DNA from: Pleurostoma richardsiae
Taxonomy: Eukaryota > Ascomycota > Sordariomycetes > Calosphaeriales > Pleurostomataceae
Direction: 5' to 3'
Length of the DNA: 64,000 bases
Assembly (NCBI GenBank): GCA_030052745.1
Contig: JANBVO010000022.1
Coordinates: 124,001 to 188,000, forward strand
Below, one piece after another: positions 1 to 10,295 of the stretch. Both the position numbers and the translations under genes were made by a program. The notes below the pieces were generated by a model that worked only from the letters and a program-made list of their open reading frames with translations, was not told the DNA's origin and did no database searches. Position 1 is the first letter of the stretch, and the number at the start of each line of letters is the position of its first letter.

Positions 1-1160
1 GCTATTCGAATATATGTGGTGCGTTTGAAAGATAGCCTCTCGGGTCCGTGACGACAGAGCAGCACCCCTGGCAGCCCCCACAAAGGTCGATGCGCCAGCT
101 CGAAAAGCAAAGGATGTAACTACATGGCCGGGACATGTCTCCCTGTCGATTCGAGATAGCTGTGATCCCATTGGTGTATAGTGGCCATGCATCCTACGCG
201 CCTAGCATTGTAGAGGTGCATAAGACTCCGCCTGATGGTCTCCTCGTCTTGTGGACAGGATTGGTTCTGGGCAGAGCACAGCGCCGTTTCCTAATAAGTT
301 ACTGGGAAGACGCGGGCACCAAAGCCCGCCACGGCACAACATGGAGCGAGTGATCTATTCAAGTCAGGAACATACAACTATATAGGGCATGTATCGGAGC
401 TTGCATTCAGCAGCACAGTATATATCTGGGTGCGGGAAACTCCATACCTCGCTCGGTAACCAAGCGGAATTAGGACGTCGGCTTTTTGGGACAGCTCCGC
501 GTAAGACACGCCCGGCTTATCAGAAGCACAAACAAAAAGGTGCTGCTGACGAACTTGAACGGTAAGTTGATACGTAGGATGGGACGGAGCGGCTGTACCC
601 GGTAGGTACCCAGCTACCTAGAGGGATATGTTATTTACCTAGGGTAGGCGTACGTACCTAGGTATCTTAGGTAGTCAGGCACCTTTTCCACTGATTTCCG
701 TAATCAAGGGTTAGTTACGTTATCGGTAAGTCGGAGTAAGGAGGTTCCGTGCTGGCATGCCCCGCGTCGTGGCCAGGTGGGGCAAATTCAGGGCCTCGGC
801 CCTTCGCCCGTCTCGATGGCTAGAATTTCCCGTCGGTTGCGAGATGGAGGACAGGATTAGGAAGGTACCTTAAGGCAAGTACCGGTAGATGTTGAGCTCC
901 GTCCCGTCGTGACACCAAGGGCAGCTTGATCTTGACAACAACAGGCGATGGCTGCAAGAAAAGCCGCTTTCGCCCACCACGTTATGATGCGCCGTCTCTC
1001 CTAGCAGCCTCGCGGCCCGTTCAGCCCACTCGCGTCTCCTCCTTGTCCGATAGATCAAAACCGGTCACTCTCCTCGACGCGGAGCTTCGAGCTCCTACAA
1101 CGCCAACACCCTTTCTACCTCCTTCTCCTCACACAATTGTCCCACCGCGAATCCGCCACC
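1..1160. other. Intergenic region and leader upstream of the ARA2-like gene
   Basis: No convincing gene is visible. The short open frames (for example 135-353 on +) have no recognisable protein content. Between about 598 and 685 there is a cluster of TACCTAGG/GGTAGGTACC-type words that recurs in other intergenic regions of this window. The last 240 bases before the ARA2-like start are stop-free in its frame, but the first in-frame ATG is at 1169, so this part is probably leader. Confidence 0.6.
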
Positions 1161-1172
1161 ATGGCATCATGA
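1161..1172 (+). promoter_or_regulatory. Three-codon upstream ORF overlapping the ARA2-like start
   Basis: ATG GCA TCA TGA at 1161-1172 sits in an ideal CCACCATGG initiation context. Its TGA shares bases with the in-frame ATG of the downstream gene at 1169 (ATGA overlap). If the mRNA starts upstream and this stretch is not intronic, scanning ribosomes should meet this ATG first. They would have to re-initiate at 1169 or continue to the ATG at 1310. Seen directly in the sequence; the regulatory role is inference. Confidence 0.5.
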
Positions 1173-2620
1173 CAGCCCTAGACGCATCCCGTCTTCCTGC
1201 TCGCCTCGCCCCGCGCGTACCGGCTGTGTTGCGCCTCTTCCACGGCTCGCCTGCTTCTCGTCCCGCCGCGTCCTTCCGAGCCGCCACCACCACAGCTTCA
1301 TCAGCCGCGATGGCGGCCCCGAATGAACAGCCCGCTGACCCGGCCCCGGCCCGGTCCCTGTCTGCCGTGCTGCCGCCGCTGGTCCTTGGCACTGCTACCT
1401 TCAACACTCAGTATGTCGCTGACCCCTCGTCGATGCCATACGCCGCCATCGTGGCACGCGCCCTTGACCTTGGCATTGCCGCTTTCGACACGAGCCCCTA
1501 CTACGGCCCCTCCGAGCTGTTACTCGGCGACGCCCTTCGGTCCATCAACCCATCGCGCGAGTCTCTCTTCCTCGTCTCCAAGGCCGGCCGCGTCGGCCCC
1601 ACTGAATTTGACTATTCCCCCTCCTGGATTCGCTACAGCGTTCTCCGCAGCTTAAAGCGTCTCGGCACTACCCATCTTGATCTGGTGTACACCCACGATG
1701 CCGAGTTCGTGCCGCCTGCCGACGTACTCGGCGCCGTGAGCGAGCTGCGCCGCCTGCGCGACGAAGGCCTTGTCCGCTATGTCGGCATCAGTGGTTACCC
1801 CGTCGACCAGCTGTGCCAGCTAGCGGAGTTGGTACTACGTAAGACAGGCGAGCCGCTGGACGCCGTCATGAGCTACTGCCACTGTTCCATACAAAACGGC
1901 GTGCTGGTTAAAGGATTCGACCAGGAGACTGGCGGCGTGAGCAGCAGAGACGCACCTGCCACGGCGGCCTACCCACTCTCACGCTTTCGCGAGGCCGGCG
2001 TCTCCGTTGTCCTCAACGCTTCTATGCTCGGCATGGGCCTTCTCACCACCCGTGGTGTTGACAATGGCCCACAGGCGGCGTGGCACCCGTCTCCGCCCCT
2101 TCTTCGCAAGGCCTGCGCATCCGCCGCCGCCGCGGCGACCCGGGCTGGCAAGAAGCTCGAGAGTATCGCCATCCGCTACGCACTAGATACTTTTGCAAGG
2201 GCAGGCGCTGAGGCGGGGTTGGGTGTGCAGCTGCCCGGGGTGAGCATGACCGTCGGCCCCAGCGTCATCGGTGTGTCTAGCATCGACGAACTGGAGGAGA
2301 CATGGCGAGTGTGGCAGAGTGTGTTGCATGGTCTGTCACTTGGGCGGGAGAAGCCCAGGGACGGATGGCCGCAGCACGGCGATCGGGGTTCCGAAAAGAA
2401 TGGACCGCACGCATTATCGCTCGAGCAACGTGACGAGGTCCGAAAGCTTGTCAGGGAAACCATCTGGCCGCTGCTGGGCGAGTGGAGAGACTATAGCTGG
2501 ATGAGTCCGGAAGAGGGCTTTGTAAACTCACGGCAGCAGATGGGCGTCATGCCTGCCGATAGCGACGTTATGGCAGAGTACGAGACACTGAAGGAGAAGC
2601 AGGCGCGATCGCTGTCGTGA
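1169..2620 (+). CDS. ARA2: ARA2-type D-arabinose 1-dehydrogenase (aldo-keto reductase)
   Basis: An intronless aldo-keto reductase of 483 aa from the ATG at 1169. The family oxidises D-arabinose (or L-galactose) to the 1,4-lactone with NAD(P)+, a step towards D-erythroascorbate. The TIM-barrel signature starts at about residue 72 (VLGTATFNTQ). The catalytic tetrad is visible as Asp107 and Tyr112 in FDTSPYYG, Lys138 in VSKAGR and His176 in YTHDAE. The first 45 residues are rich in Arg and Ala and poor in acidic residues (ARLAPRVPAVLRLFHG), like a mitochondrial presequence. A second good ATG at 1310 (GCGATGGCG) would give a 436-aa protein without it, so two forms in two compartments are possible. 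Ends convergent with the SIP5-like gene, 528 bp away. Family assignment is firm; the exact sugar substrate is inferred. Confidence 0.85.
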   Translation: MTALDASRLPARLAPRVPAVLRLFHGSPASRPAASFRAATTTASSAAMAAPNEQPADPAPARSLSAVLPPLVLGTATFNTQYVADPSSMPYAAIVARALDLGIAAFDTSPYYGPSELLLGDALRSINPSRESLFLVSKAGRVGPTEFDYSPSWIRYSVLRSLKRLGTTHLDLVYTHDAEFVPPADVLGAVSELRRLRDEGLVRYVGISGYPVDQLCQLAELVLRKTGEPLDAVMSYCHCSIQNGVLVKGFDQETGGVSSRDAPATAAYPLSRFREAGVSVVLNASMLGMGLLTTRGVDNGPQAAWHPSPPLLRKACASAAAAATRAGKKLESIAIRYALDTFARAGAEAGLGVQLPGVSMTVGPSVIGVSSIDELEETWRVWQSVLHGLSLGREKPRDGWPQHGDRGSEKNGPHALSLEQRDEVRKLVRETIWPLLGEWRDYSWMSPEEGFVNSRQQMGVMPADSDVMAEYETLKEKQARSLS

Positions 2621-3148
2621 TTGTCCGTGGCATAGGCTGCACGTGTGGTGTTTGGTGTCAGACAGGTGGCGGATTCATACTGATCATACTCTGTTGGGGT
2701 TGTGGTGCAATGGCAAATATAATCTCGTGCTTAAACAGCCTTCTAAACCCCAGTTGTTCCGTTGTAAGAAGGTCTACGGAATAGATTGCCCCAAGACACC
2801 GCAACGCCAGGCTCCTCATCGTCGGAAACGGTCAAACCCTGTCTCTGTCCTCAATCCTGCCGTAGTCCCAAGCTAAGCCGCGATTAAGATGCTGAATACA
2901 GAAATGCACATGGTCCTGACGGATATAGAGTGGCATACGGAGTGCGGGCTGTACCTTTTCTGTGTGCATGGCTCTCATCACATGTCTCCCACATCGTTAC
3001 CCAAAGAAATGCAAGCCTTGATTCATTCTCCGCTTCCCAACCTTCGCTTTCATACACCCCAGAGTGCCACCATATGCCCAAGTCCGGTCTCTTTTCTCGG
3101 GACAACACTGCGGCCGGACAAGCCTAAGCCCGCGATTCAAAGTCTCTC
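2621..3148. other. Convergent intergenic region
   Basis: This 528-bp stretch holds the 3' ends of two converging genes (ARA2-like on +, SIP5-like on -). Open frames here on both strands have no family resemblance, and I see nothing else. Confidence 0.6.
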
Positions 3149-6051
3149 TCACTGGGTCACTTGGCCCGGCCGTTCGATCGTCTGCGTACCCTCGAATCCG
3201 AGTTGCTTAGACTCCGCGCCCTCAGACTCTGGTTCCGGCGTCTCTGGTGTAACCATGACCTGGGGCGTGGTCAGGGCCGGCTTAACTCTTGGTGACAGGT
3301 CTTCAACGTGGTCCACTTGATGATGCAGGCTAGGGGCTTCGGCATTTGGTGACAGAGTGGCGAGGCTCTCCGTCAGAGCGTCTGGGTTTTGGCCCGCGTC
3401 TTCTACGTGCTCCTCGGCCGGTTTGTCTCCAGTATCACTTGGAGCCTGACTGGCCTGCTCGTCCTGGCCTACTGCTGTGCGGCTTGTGCTGAGAGTTCCA
3501 ATCTGGCTAAGTCGGCGTCCCGCATTCTGTCCTTCAATCTCGACGCCAACCATCTCTGCTAGGCTGCGAAAGTTGAACATGGGCTCGGTACTAGCGCTTG
3601 GCTCATGATCGCGGTTGCGACCTTGCTCAGCATCGTCACTAGCATCGCTCCGACTACCCAGAGAGAGGCCACTTGCCCGCGGATCCTGGAAGTGGGAAGG
3701 GGTCTGATAGCTCCCAGGTGTGGAGTCAGCCAGTGAGGACGATACCGAGGATGCGCTGCTCATCTGTCTCAGATGGGATGGACCAGCGGGTTGGTGGGGT
3801 GAGGGGATTGGCCGCGGAGCTGCGGCAGACGCCGGCGTCGGAGACGAGGTTGAGACCGAGTTAGGATGCAGAGAGTCGACGTTGGCGGAGCCGATATCTG
3901 CTTGAGGCGCAGCCTGTGCCGGACCCCGATCAACACCCTTTCCCTTGTCAACCGGGTCGGCTGCTGAGGCGACAGGGCTTGACGGCCCGCTGGCCCCAGT
4001 CGCGGCCATCGCGTGCGCGACACTCGCCTCCATTCGCAAATTGGAAGCAGCGCTATTGCCCCTGCGCCGCCCGATTAGACCCGGAAGACTCAAACTACTT
4101 CCACTGGCAGAGCTGTGCCCACTTCCTGCCGTGCCGTTGTAAGGGCCGCCGGAGCTCTCGCCGCGCCTAGCTGCCGCCTTGGCTGCTTTCCTTTCCTCCT
4201 TTTCGCGCTTCTTCGCTTCCCGTCTCTCCTCCTTCTCGGCCTTCCGTTTCCGCTCCTCCTCAGCCGCGAGTGACAACCTAATGGCCTCCATGAACATCAT
4301 GTCCTCTAGATCCTCCATGCGGCTCCGTCGTCGATCGCTGTTTCCGCTGCCGCCACTTAGAAGGCCCCTCCCGGAGCTGCTTCGAGGGCCAGGCTCTGGT
4401 CCCGACGGTGTGCCAGTGCCACTATCATTGGCATTCCCAGTAGGACTCTCACCACCGCCATTGCTGGCTGTGTTCCGCCTGCTGAAGCGGCTGACCCTAA
4501 AAGGCCGCGACTCTGTAGATCCCATTAGGAACGCAGCGGTATGCAATGCCGTGGCTGCTGCAGCACGACGCGCCTGATGAGCGCGTTGCGCGGCGAGCTT
4601 GGTTGCCCAGTCGGGCCGGACGCGATCAGTCGTTATGACATTCGGAGCATTCGCAGATAGGGACTGGGTCCGTCTCCTGCCAGTTGCTGAGCCAATGTGA
4701 GGCGAAGCCAGCGCAGTCGGCGACAGGTTGGAGTTTAGGGAGCTGCTGGAGCTCATGGCCGCGCTCATGGAGCCTAGCGCGGCAGTATTGATGGAATAAC
4801 TCAGACCGCGGCGGAAGGGAGGCGGCTCATAAGTGACTCCGAATTCGGGTTGCTGACAATAAGGGCAGCAGGCGGGCTCGGAGACGAGCTGGCCGGCTGT
4901 TTCCTCAGGATTGGCGCTGGCATCGTTTTGATCGCCGTGGCCTTCGGGATAGTGTGGGTCGGGGCGCTTGATCTGCACAAAGCATTCACTACAAATAGGC
5001 TGGTCACAGCACCGCGTGTGGTTGAGGTATGGGGGGTAGTAGAGGAAGCAGATGGGGCACTCGAGACCATCTTTGTAGAGGAACACTTCCAGTGGCTGGC
5101 CGTTGACGAAGGGGTCGTAAGGAAGATTGATCTCGCGAGGAGCAATATCCGTGCTGGAGCCGTTGCGGGAGCCGCCGCTGAGAGCTGCCGCCAGGGCCTT
5201 CGCACGAGGTTTGAAAGGTGAGCTTCCCCTCACAGCAGGCGCAGTGGAAGTTGGGGAGGGCAGGGCGGAGCCTGTATGAGGTGCACTCCTATCAGATGCG
5301 ATTGAGTGCGTCCTGCCGCCGATGGGTACGGTGAGGTTATTGAGATTCTGAGTCGACGTGGCCGGAGAATCTGACGAGCGAGGTCGGGGGATCAGCTCTT
5401 CAGGCGGCGGCTCGTCAGCCGCGGGGATGGGCAGCCCACGAGCCGCGGCGATGATCTGATGCTCGGTCCAATTGTCATTGAAATCGTTCAAACCGCGCCA
5501 AAAAGGCGCGAGTTTACGCTCAATCTAAGGGGAAGTAGCCAGTCAGCCTCGAGGATGTCGCCCGTTAACAGATGAACACGGCACGAGGTCGCCGCGATCC
5601 TGTACATTAGAGAGGTGTGTGTGTAGCAGTTGAGGGATTTGATGCCTACCTGAAGCTGGCGCACAATCTGCTTGTTGAAATCCTCCGGACCGGTGTAGAC
5701 GCCAAGCGTCACAAGATAACCGCCGTCGACATGCTCCTCTTTGATGCTCCTCTCTCTCTCCTTTACTCGGGCGACACGCTCTCTCTCCAGCCGTCTAGCC
5801 TCTCGTTCCTGCTTAGTCTCACGACGCTCGTAAGGCGGCTCGGCATGAGAGTTCGAAGCGCCGGAGCTCCCGATGCCCAGAAGCTGGCCGAGGTCGGCGC
5901 GGCTCGGTCGATGGTGGCGGGATCTCGACACGGGGCGATCACCTCCAGCAGATTGTTGAGAAGCGGACAGGGAAGTGTCGAGGGCAGGGCTGAGGGTGCC
6001 GCGGTGCCGGCCATCAACAGGCCGCGATTCCTTTGTGCTGGTGTTTCCCAT
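3149..6051 (-). CDS. sip5: SIP5-type RING protein (SNF1-interacting protein homologue)
   Basis: Two exons on the minus strand, 6051-5650 and 5524-3149, with a phase-0 intron at 5525-5649, giving about 925 aa. The join reads [18 protein letters not shown], matching the fungal family. The chosen ATG begins MGNTSTKE, a classic N-myristoylation sequence, so membrane attachment is likely. A Cys-rich RING-like domain spans residues about 288-358 ([24 protein letters not shown]). At about 541-559 the segment [13 protein letters not shown] fits the ubiquitin-interacting motif, followed by a strongly basic coiled coil to about 588. The C-terminal third is low-complexity Ser/Pro/Ala. Yeast Sip5 bridges Snf1 kinase and the Reg1-Glc7 phosphatase; that function here is transferred by homology. 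The RING plus UIM also suggests ubiquitin-linked activity. Confidence 0.87.
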
Positions 6052-8691
6052 TTTGCAAGACGTTGATGATCCCGGCAGTTGAGGAAGCAGAGACAAGGGT
6101 CGCGGTGCGTCGGTGCTTCGCCCCGCAAGGATAGTAGATGCGCGTAGGGATGAAGAGACCGACGACGATGTTGACAAGGCCACCGAGATGTTGATGATGC
6201 TGATGGCGGCGCTATAAGGAACGCCTGGTTCGGCAGATGAACGGAATCGATGGATGCCCGCTCAGGGAATTGGTTGTCGACGAAGCCTTGGTCGTCAGAC
6301 GGGTAGGCCGGAACACGCGGGGCGGCGATATCGCTGTCTGAGTGGCGCTGCCGACGGGCACGGAAGTCGGAGGCCGCGGGGACAACACGAACGTTGAGTA
6401 TGAAGAAGACGATGATGAACAGCGAAGCAGAGGGTCAGGCGGGATGGGGCCTTGCCGGAGGGCGCGTTTGAACGAGGCTTGCCGTGCACCCGAGCTACCG
6501 AGCTCCTCTGACCGGATTTCTAGTGCGCGCTGCTACTTGGTGCTGCCGGTGGTGATGGCGCTGCGCGAGCGAGTCCTTTAATCAAGGTAATGACGACGGG
6601 AGAAGAGAGGCCGAGCCATGACAGTGAGGGGGAATGCTAGTCGACGCCTCGAGACCGCGAGCAGCCGTGTGCCAGGAGATCAGAATTCTCAGGTAGGTCA
6701 GGTATTATGTGATGGCGGAAGTTGAGGTCAGGCAAGGTAGGTAAGGTACCTACGGTGAGGTCAGGCCAGCATCTGGAAGGGTCTCTGGCCTGGCTGGCGG
6801 TGGTGGCACAAAGTCACGAGCGAGGGCGGGGCCACTTGCTTCAAACTCCGGTGCTTCCATAAGTTACATGGAGTTGTCTCTCAATCGACAAGTACCTCAG
6901 TAGGCACTCATCATTAGCTATCGTGGAGGTACCTACCTAGGCAGGTACCTGGTACCTGCTTTGGGTACCTAAGTACCTAGCACGCCAAGTGGTTTACGTC
7001 AGATCAACCAGGTACGCCTGCGTTGTGGGGGATATACGGGGATGAGTGCGGCAATAATCGGCCAGCACGGTATGCCCGGTATTATCAAGACCATCAAGAA
7101 CTCGACATAGGCACGTCTACCTACTGAGTCAAAGGGAGCGCTTCTGGTGCCGCTACATGGGAGTCCCAGTTGTTGAGTCGTTGCGCATACGGCAGTCACA
7201 AAGAGGACCTCTTATTATGGCGTCACGTTAAACGATATTTATTATACCGAAAGAGAAGTTTGTGGCCAGAAATGCGCATGGGGCTCCCCTCTGCAGGGCA
7301 TTTGGTGTTCCATCCACGCCATGAGAACAAACTGGGATGACGGCTTCCTAAATCCTCTTACAAGACTATTATCATAATATGCCGCATTGCTCTCCTATCA
7401 CTGCAGCCAGGAAGACCGAGAGAGGGCATTCTGGATGAAATATCCTTCAATAGCAGTCTGGCGAGCATACTAGCATTCCTTGACGGCTAGAATCCGTTTG
7501 TACGGTGCAGGTTCCGGGCAGAAGAAGTGTTTCGCTAGAAACAAGGACTCGCCTAATCCACAGCCAGGCACCCCGATCACCACATATTAACGTGTATATG
7601 TCCGCAGCCCATGCCTCAAAAGAGCATGGAGAGCGCCTTTAGCTTTGTCCCTCTCATTGCCTCTCTCCTCCGTGCCGTCCTCGTTTGACGGGCCGTGGCC
7701 AGTGACATGGATAGACAGATTGGCCATACTTACAAAGGGGTTTTATTGGCAGGAACTATATACAACGACACGACAGCTGGCACAATGTCTCATCGCCCAC
7801 TAAACGCAGTCGCTAGAATTCCACGAATTTCCGTGAATCAGACGGCAGAGTTGCTTCCAATAGACAACCAACCTAGCTGTCGCAGCGCGGACTTGTGGTG
7901 CGTGTATGAGCGAGATCTCCTAGCACTTCTGGCATTGTTCCGCAAGGAAGCCGTCAAGAGCCTTGGAGGCTGGAAGCCGCTGGTCATAAATGTGGAAGTA
8001 CCGTGCAATATGGACTGACTCCCTGTTTCATCCCTTACCCGTTGGGCTCTATGGGCAGAACGGCGAGATGTAGCAGATTCTCGACTTCCTTCAAGTCCGG
8101 AGCGCCACGCCTCATCTGCCCAGAAGATCCTCGTCTCATCTACACCTTGGATGAACCCCCGCCGTACCCTCCCTCTTCGGCTGACGCCCAGGCACGCACA
8201 TGGCAGATGATTCCCCTGTCCCACGAGATCACCATGACCAAGCACGGTCAGAGTGTGCTTTTCAACGCACCACTCGAGAACGTCCTCAACCAGAGACGGG
8301 TTAAATGCCGACTTGTGGGAGGTATGTGAATTGACAACTCTGTATCCACTGCGGTGCGTACGGCACAGAAACTTTACTCTTGTTGGAAAACGGGGCGATT
8401 GGGGTCGCCTTTCCCCGCCAGATTTACATACAGAGCGTCCTAAATAGAGTTGGCAAAACCCGGCTATTGCCGGTGATGTGGAAGTCGTGCCTGTCCTGGG
8501 TCGATAAACGGTTCCTCAGGTTACTCGCCCAGACACAGAATCAGACAGTGCTAAGTTGTGGATCGTCATCAAAAACTCAGCAAACTAACAAGGCAAACGA
8601 GAAGACAAAGGCCTAGAGCAAAACCATGATCACACCTTTCTCTTATCTTGGTATACAGCCAAGATGTGGCGTTCCAGGAGCAGTTGTTGCA
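6052..8691. other. Intergenic region, SIP5-like promoter side to the start of the accessory block
   Basis: These 2.6 kb contain no gene I can support. Dense GGTACCTACCTAGG-type words occur at about 6690-6760 and 6925-6980, just upstream of the SIP5-like gene. Open frames at 7838-8245 (-) and 8003-8329 (+) overlap each other and have no recognisable motifs. This is the border between the housekeeping pair and the accessory block. Confidence 0.55.
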
Positions 8692-10295
8692 TCATCTCCC
8701 TAGGGTACTATTGATGCTGGAGGACGTCAAAAGCCCGTCAACTCTGACGAATACTGCTTTTTGTTCTAACCAGTCATCCAGGCTGTGTAGAAAGCTTTCC
8801 CGGCCTACTCCGCTGCTCTTATATCCTCCAAAGGGCATATCCCAAGCCCCGGTCGGCGAGGTGCAGTTCACAGCGACCATACCCGACTCGACTCCTTTCG
8901 CGAATCGCATCGCCCGATCTATGTCTCGCGTGTACACTGAAGAATACAGGCCGTACTCGGTATTGTTAGCCAAGCTCAGCGCTTCCTCCTCCGTTTCAAA
9001 CGTGCCGATGCAGACGACAGGCCCAAAGACCTCTTCTCGGACGATCTTGGAATCTTCAGGTTGTTCCAGGAAGATGGTGGGCCGGACGAAGTAGCCGTTG
9101 TCGTGTTGAGCTTCTGAATTTTCGAGCTCTGGGAGGATTGCTTTGCCTGCAATTTTTGCTTCCTCAATGTACCCCGTGACTGTGTTGAACTGTAGACTGT
9201 CTGCCAGCGGTCCATGGTTAACCCCTTTGTCGATCGGATCGCCTAACTTTCTTGTAGATGTGTGGGATATAAAGGTTTTCAGAAACTTCTCAGCGGCCGC
9301 CTTCTCCACGTAGATACGTGAGCTTGCCATACAAGTCTGACCGCTGTGGAAAAATATGCTGTGTTGAGTCTCCCTCGCTGCTCGTTCCAGGTCGGCATCC
9401 CCGAACACCACTGCTGGAGACTTGCCGCCCATCTCGAAGATGAGGTGCTTGAAGTTAGAGTCAGCTGCCGCCTTCTGTATCAACCTTCCTGTACGGATAG
9501 AACCCGTGAAGGACAGGGCCCGGATGTCCATATGCTTCGAGATTGCTGCGCCGCAGACAGGACCGTGGCCGTGGACAATGTTGATAACACCGGGCGGAAA
9601 GCCAGCGTCGTTCAGCATCGCCGCCACACGGTCGCATGTCAGTGGTGCCTTCTCACTGGTCTTGATAATCATTGTATTCCCGGCTGCGAGCGCGGGTGCC
9701 AGCTTTTTAGAGAAGAATACCAGCGGGCAATTCCAGGGGAGGATGGCAGCGCAGACGCCATACGGCTGCCGGAGGCTCATGTTGATGTATCCCGGCGTGT
9801 TCAGGCTCGACGAGCCCACAGGATACGCCGCCTGTGAGAAATAGGCAAAGTGTGTGGCCGCGTAATATGCATCGAAGTAGGTGCTGACAGGCCGGCCGTG
9901 CGATAGAGCGTCCAGCTCCGCTAGCTCTGGGGTTGCATCCGTAATCATCTGTGCCACCCGGCCGAGGGGTTTCCCTCTCTCGGCCGGAGACAAAGCCGAC
10001 CATGCCGGAAACGCGGCTTTAGCCGTGGCCACGGCCCTGTCGATGTCTTTTATTGTGCCCTCGGAGACTGGCAGCACAATCAGCCGATGTTTTAGGTAGA
10101 AGTGAGACGCTGTATTTGTTCGCATACCTGTTGCCACCAATTCACCGGAGTAAGGGGACGAAATATTGAAGGTAGCTCCATCAGAAGAAGAGACAAACTG
10201 CGCCTGTATCAGCAATGAGGCCCGGCACCAACGATGACAGGCTCAGCAGTTACCTCCCCATTGATGAAGTGACGGACTTCGATCATACGCGCCAT
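8692..10295 (-). CDS. NAD(P)+-dependent aldehyde dehydrogenase
   Basis: Three exons on the minus strand: 10295-10254, 10203-10128 and 10067-8692, with introns at 10204-10253 (50 bp) and 10068-10127 (60 bp). The product is about 497 aa, normal for the family. The first exon encodes MARMIEVRHFINGE, the expected N-terminus. Catalytic residues are visible: Glu251 in FEMGGKSP and Cys285 in SGQTCMASS. Also present are the cofactor and oxyanion motif PWNCP, FTGS, and EEVFGPV near the C-terminus. It would oxidise an aldehyde to its acid in the cytosol. The closest intact neighbour is the metallo-beta-lactamase-fold hydrolase, also on the minus strand, about 2.2 kb away. The second intron is a multiple of three and stop-free, so its retention would insert 20 residues. 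The family is certain; the substrate is unknown. Confidence 0.9.

Noticed and set aside
4179-5221. Open frames antisense to the SIP5-like gene (4179-4577 and 4850-5221 on +)
   Set aside because: They are shadows of a GC-rich coding exon; their translations are low-complexity with no domain.
7838-8329. Overlapping open frames of 135 codons (-) and 108 codons (+)
   Set aside because: They contradict each other on opposite strands, have no motif, splice context or family resemblance, and lie in a long intergenic region.
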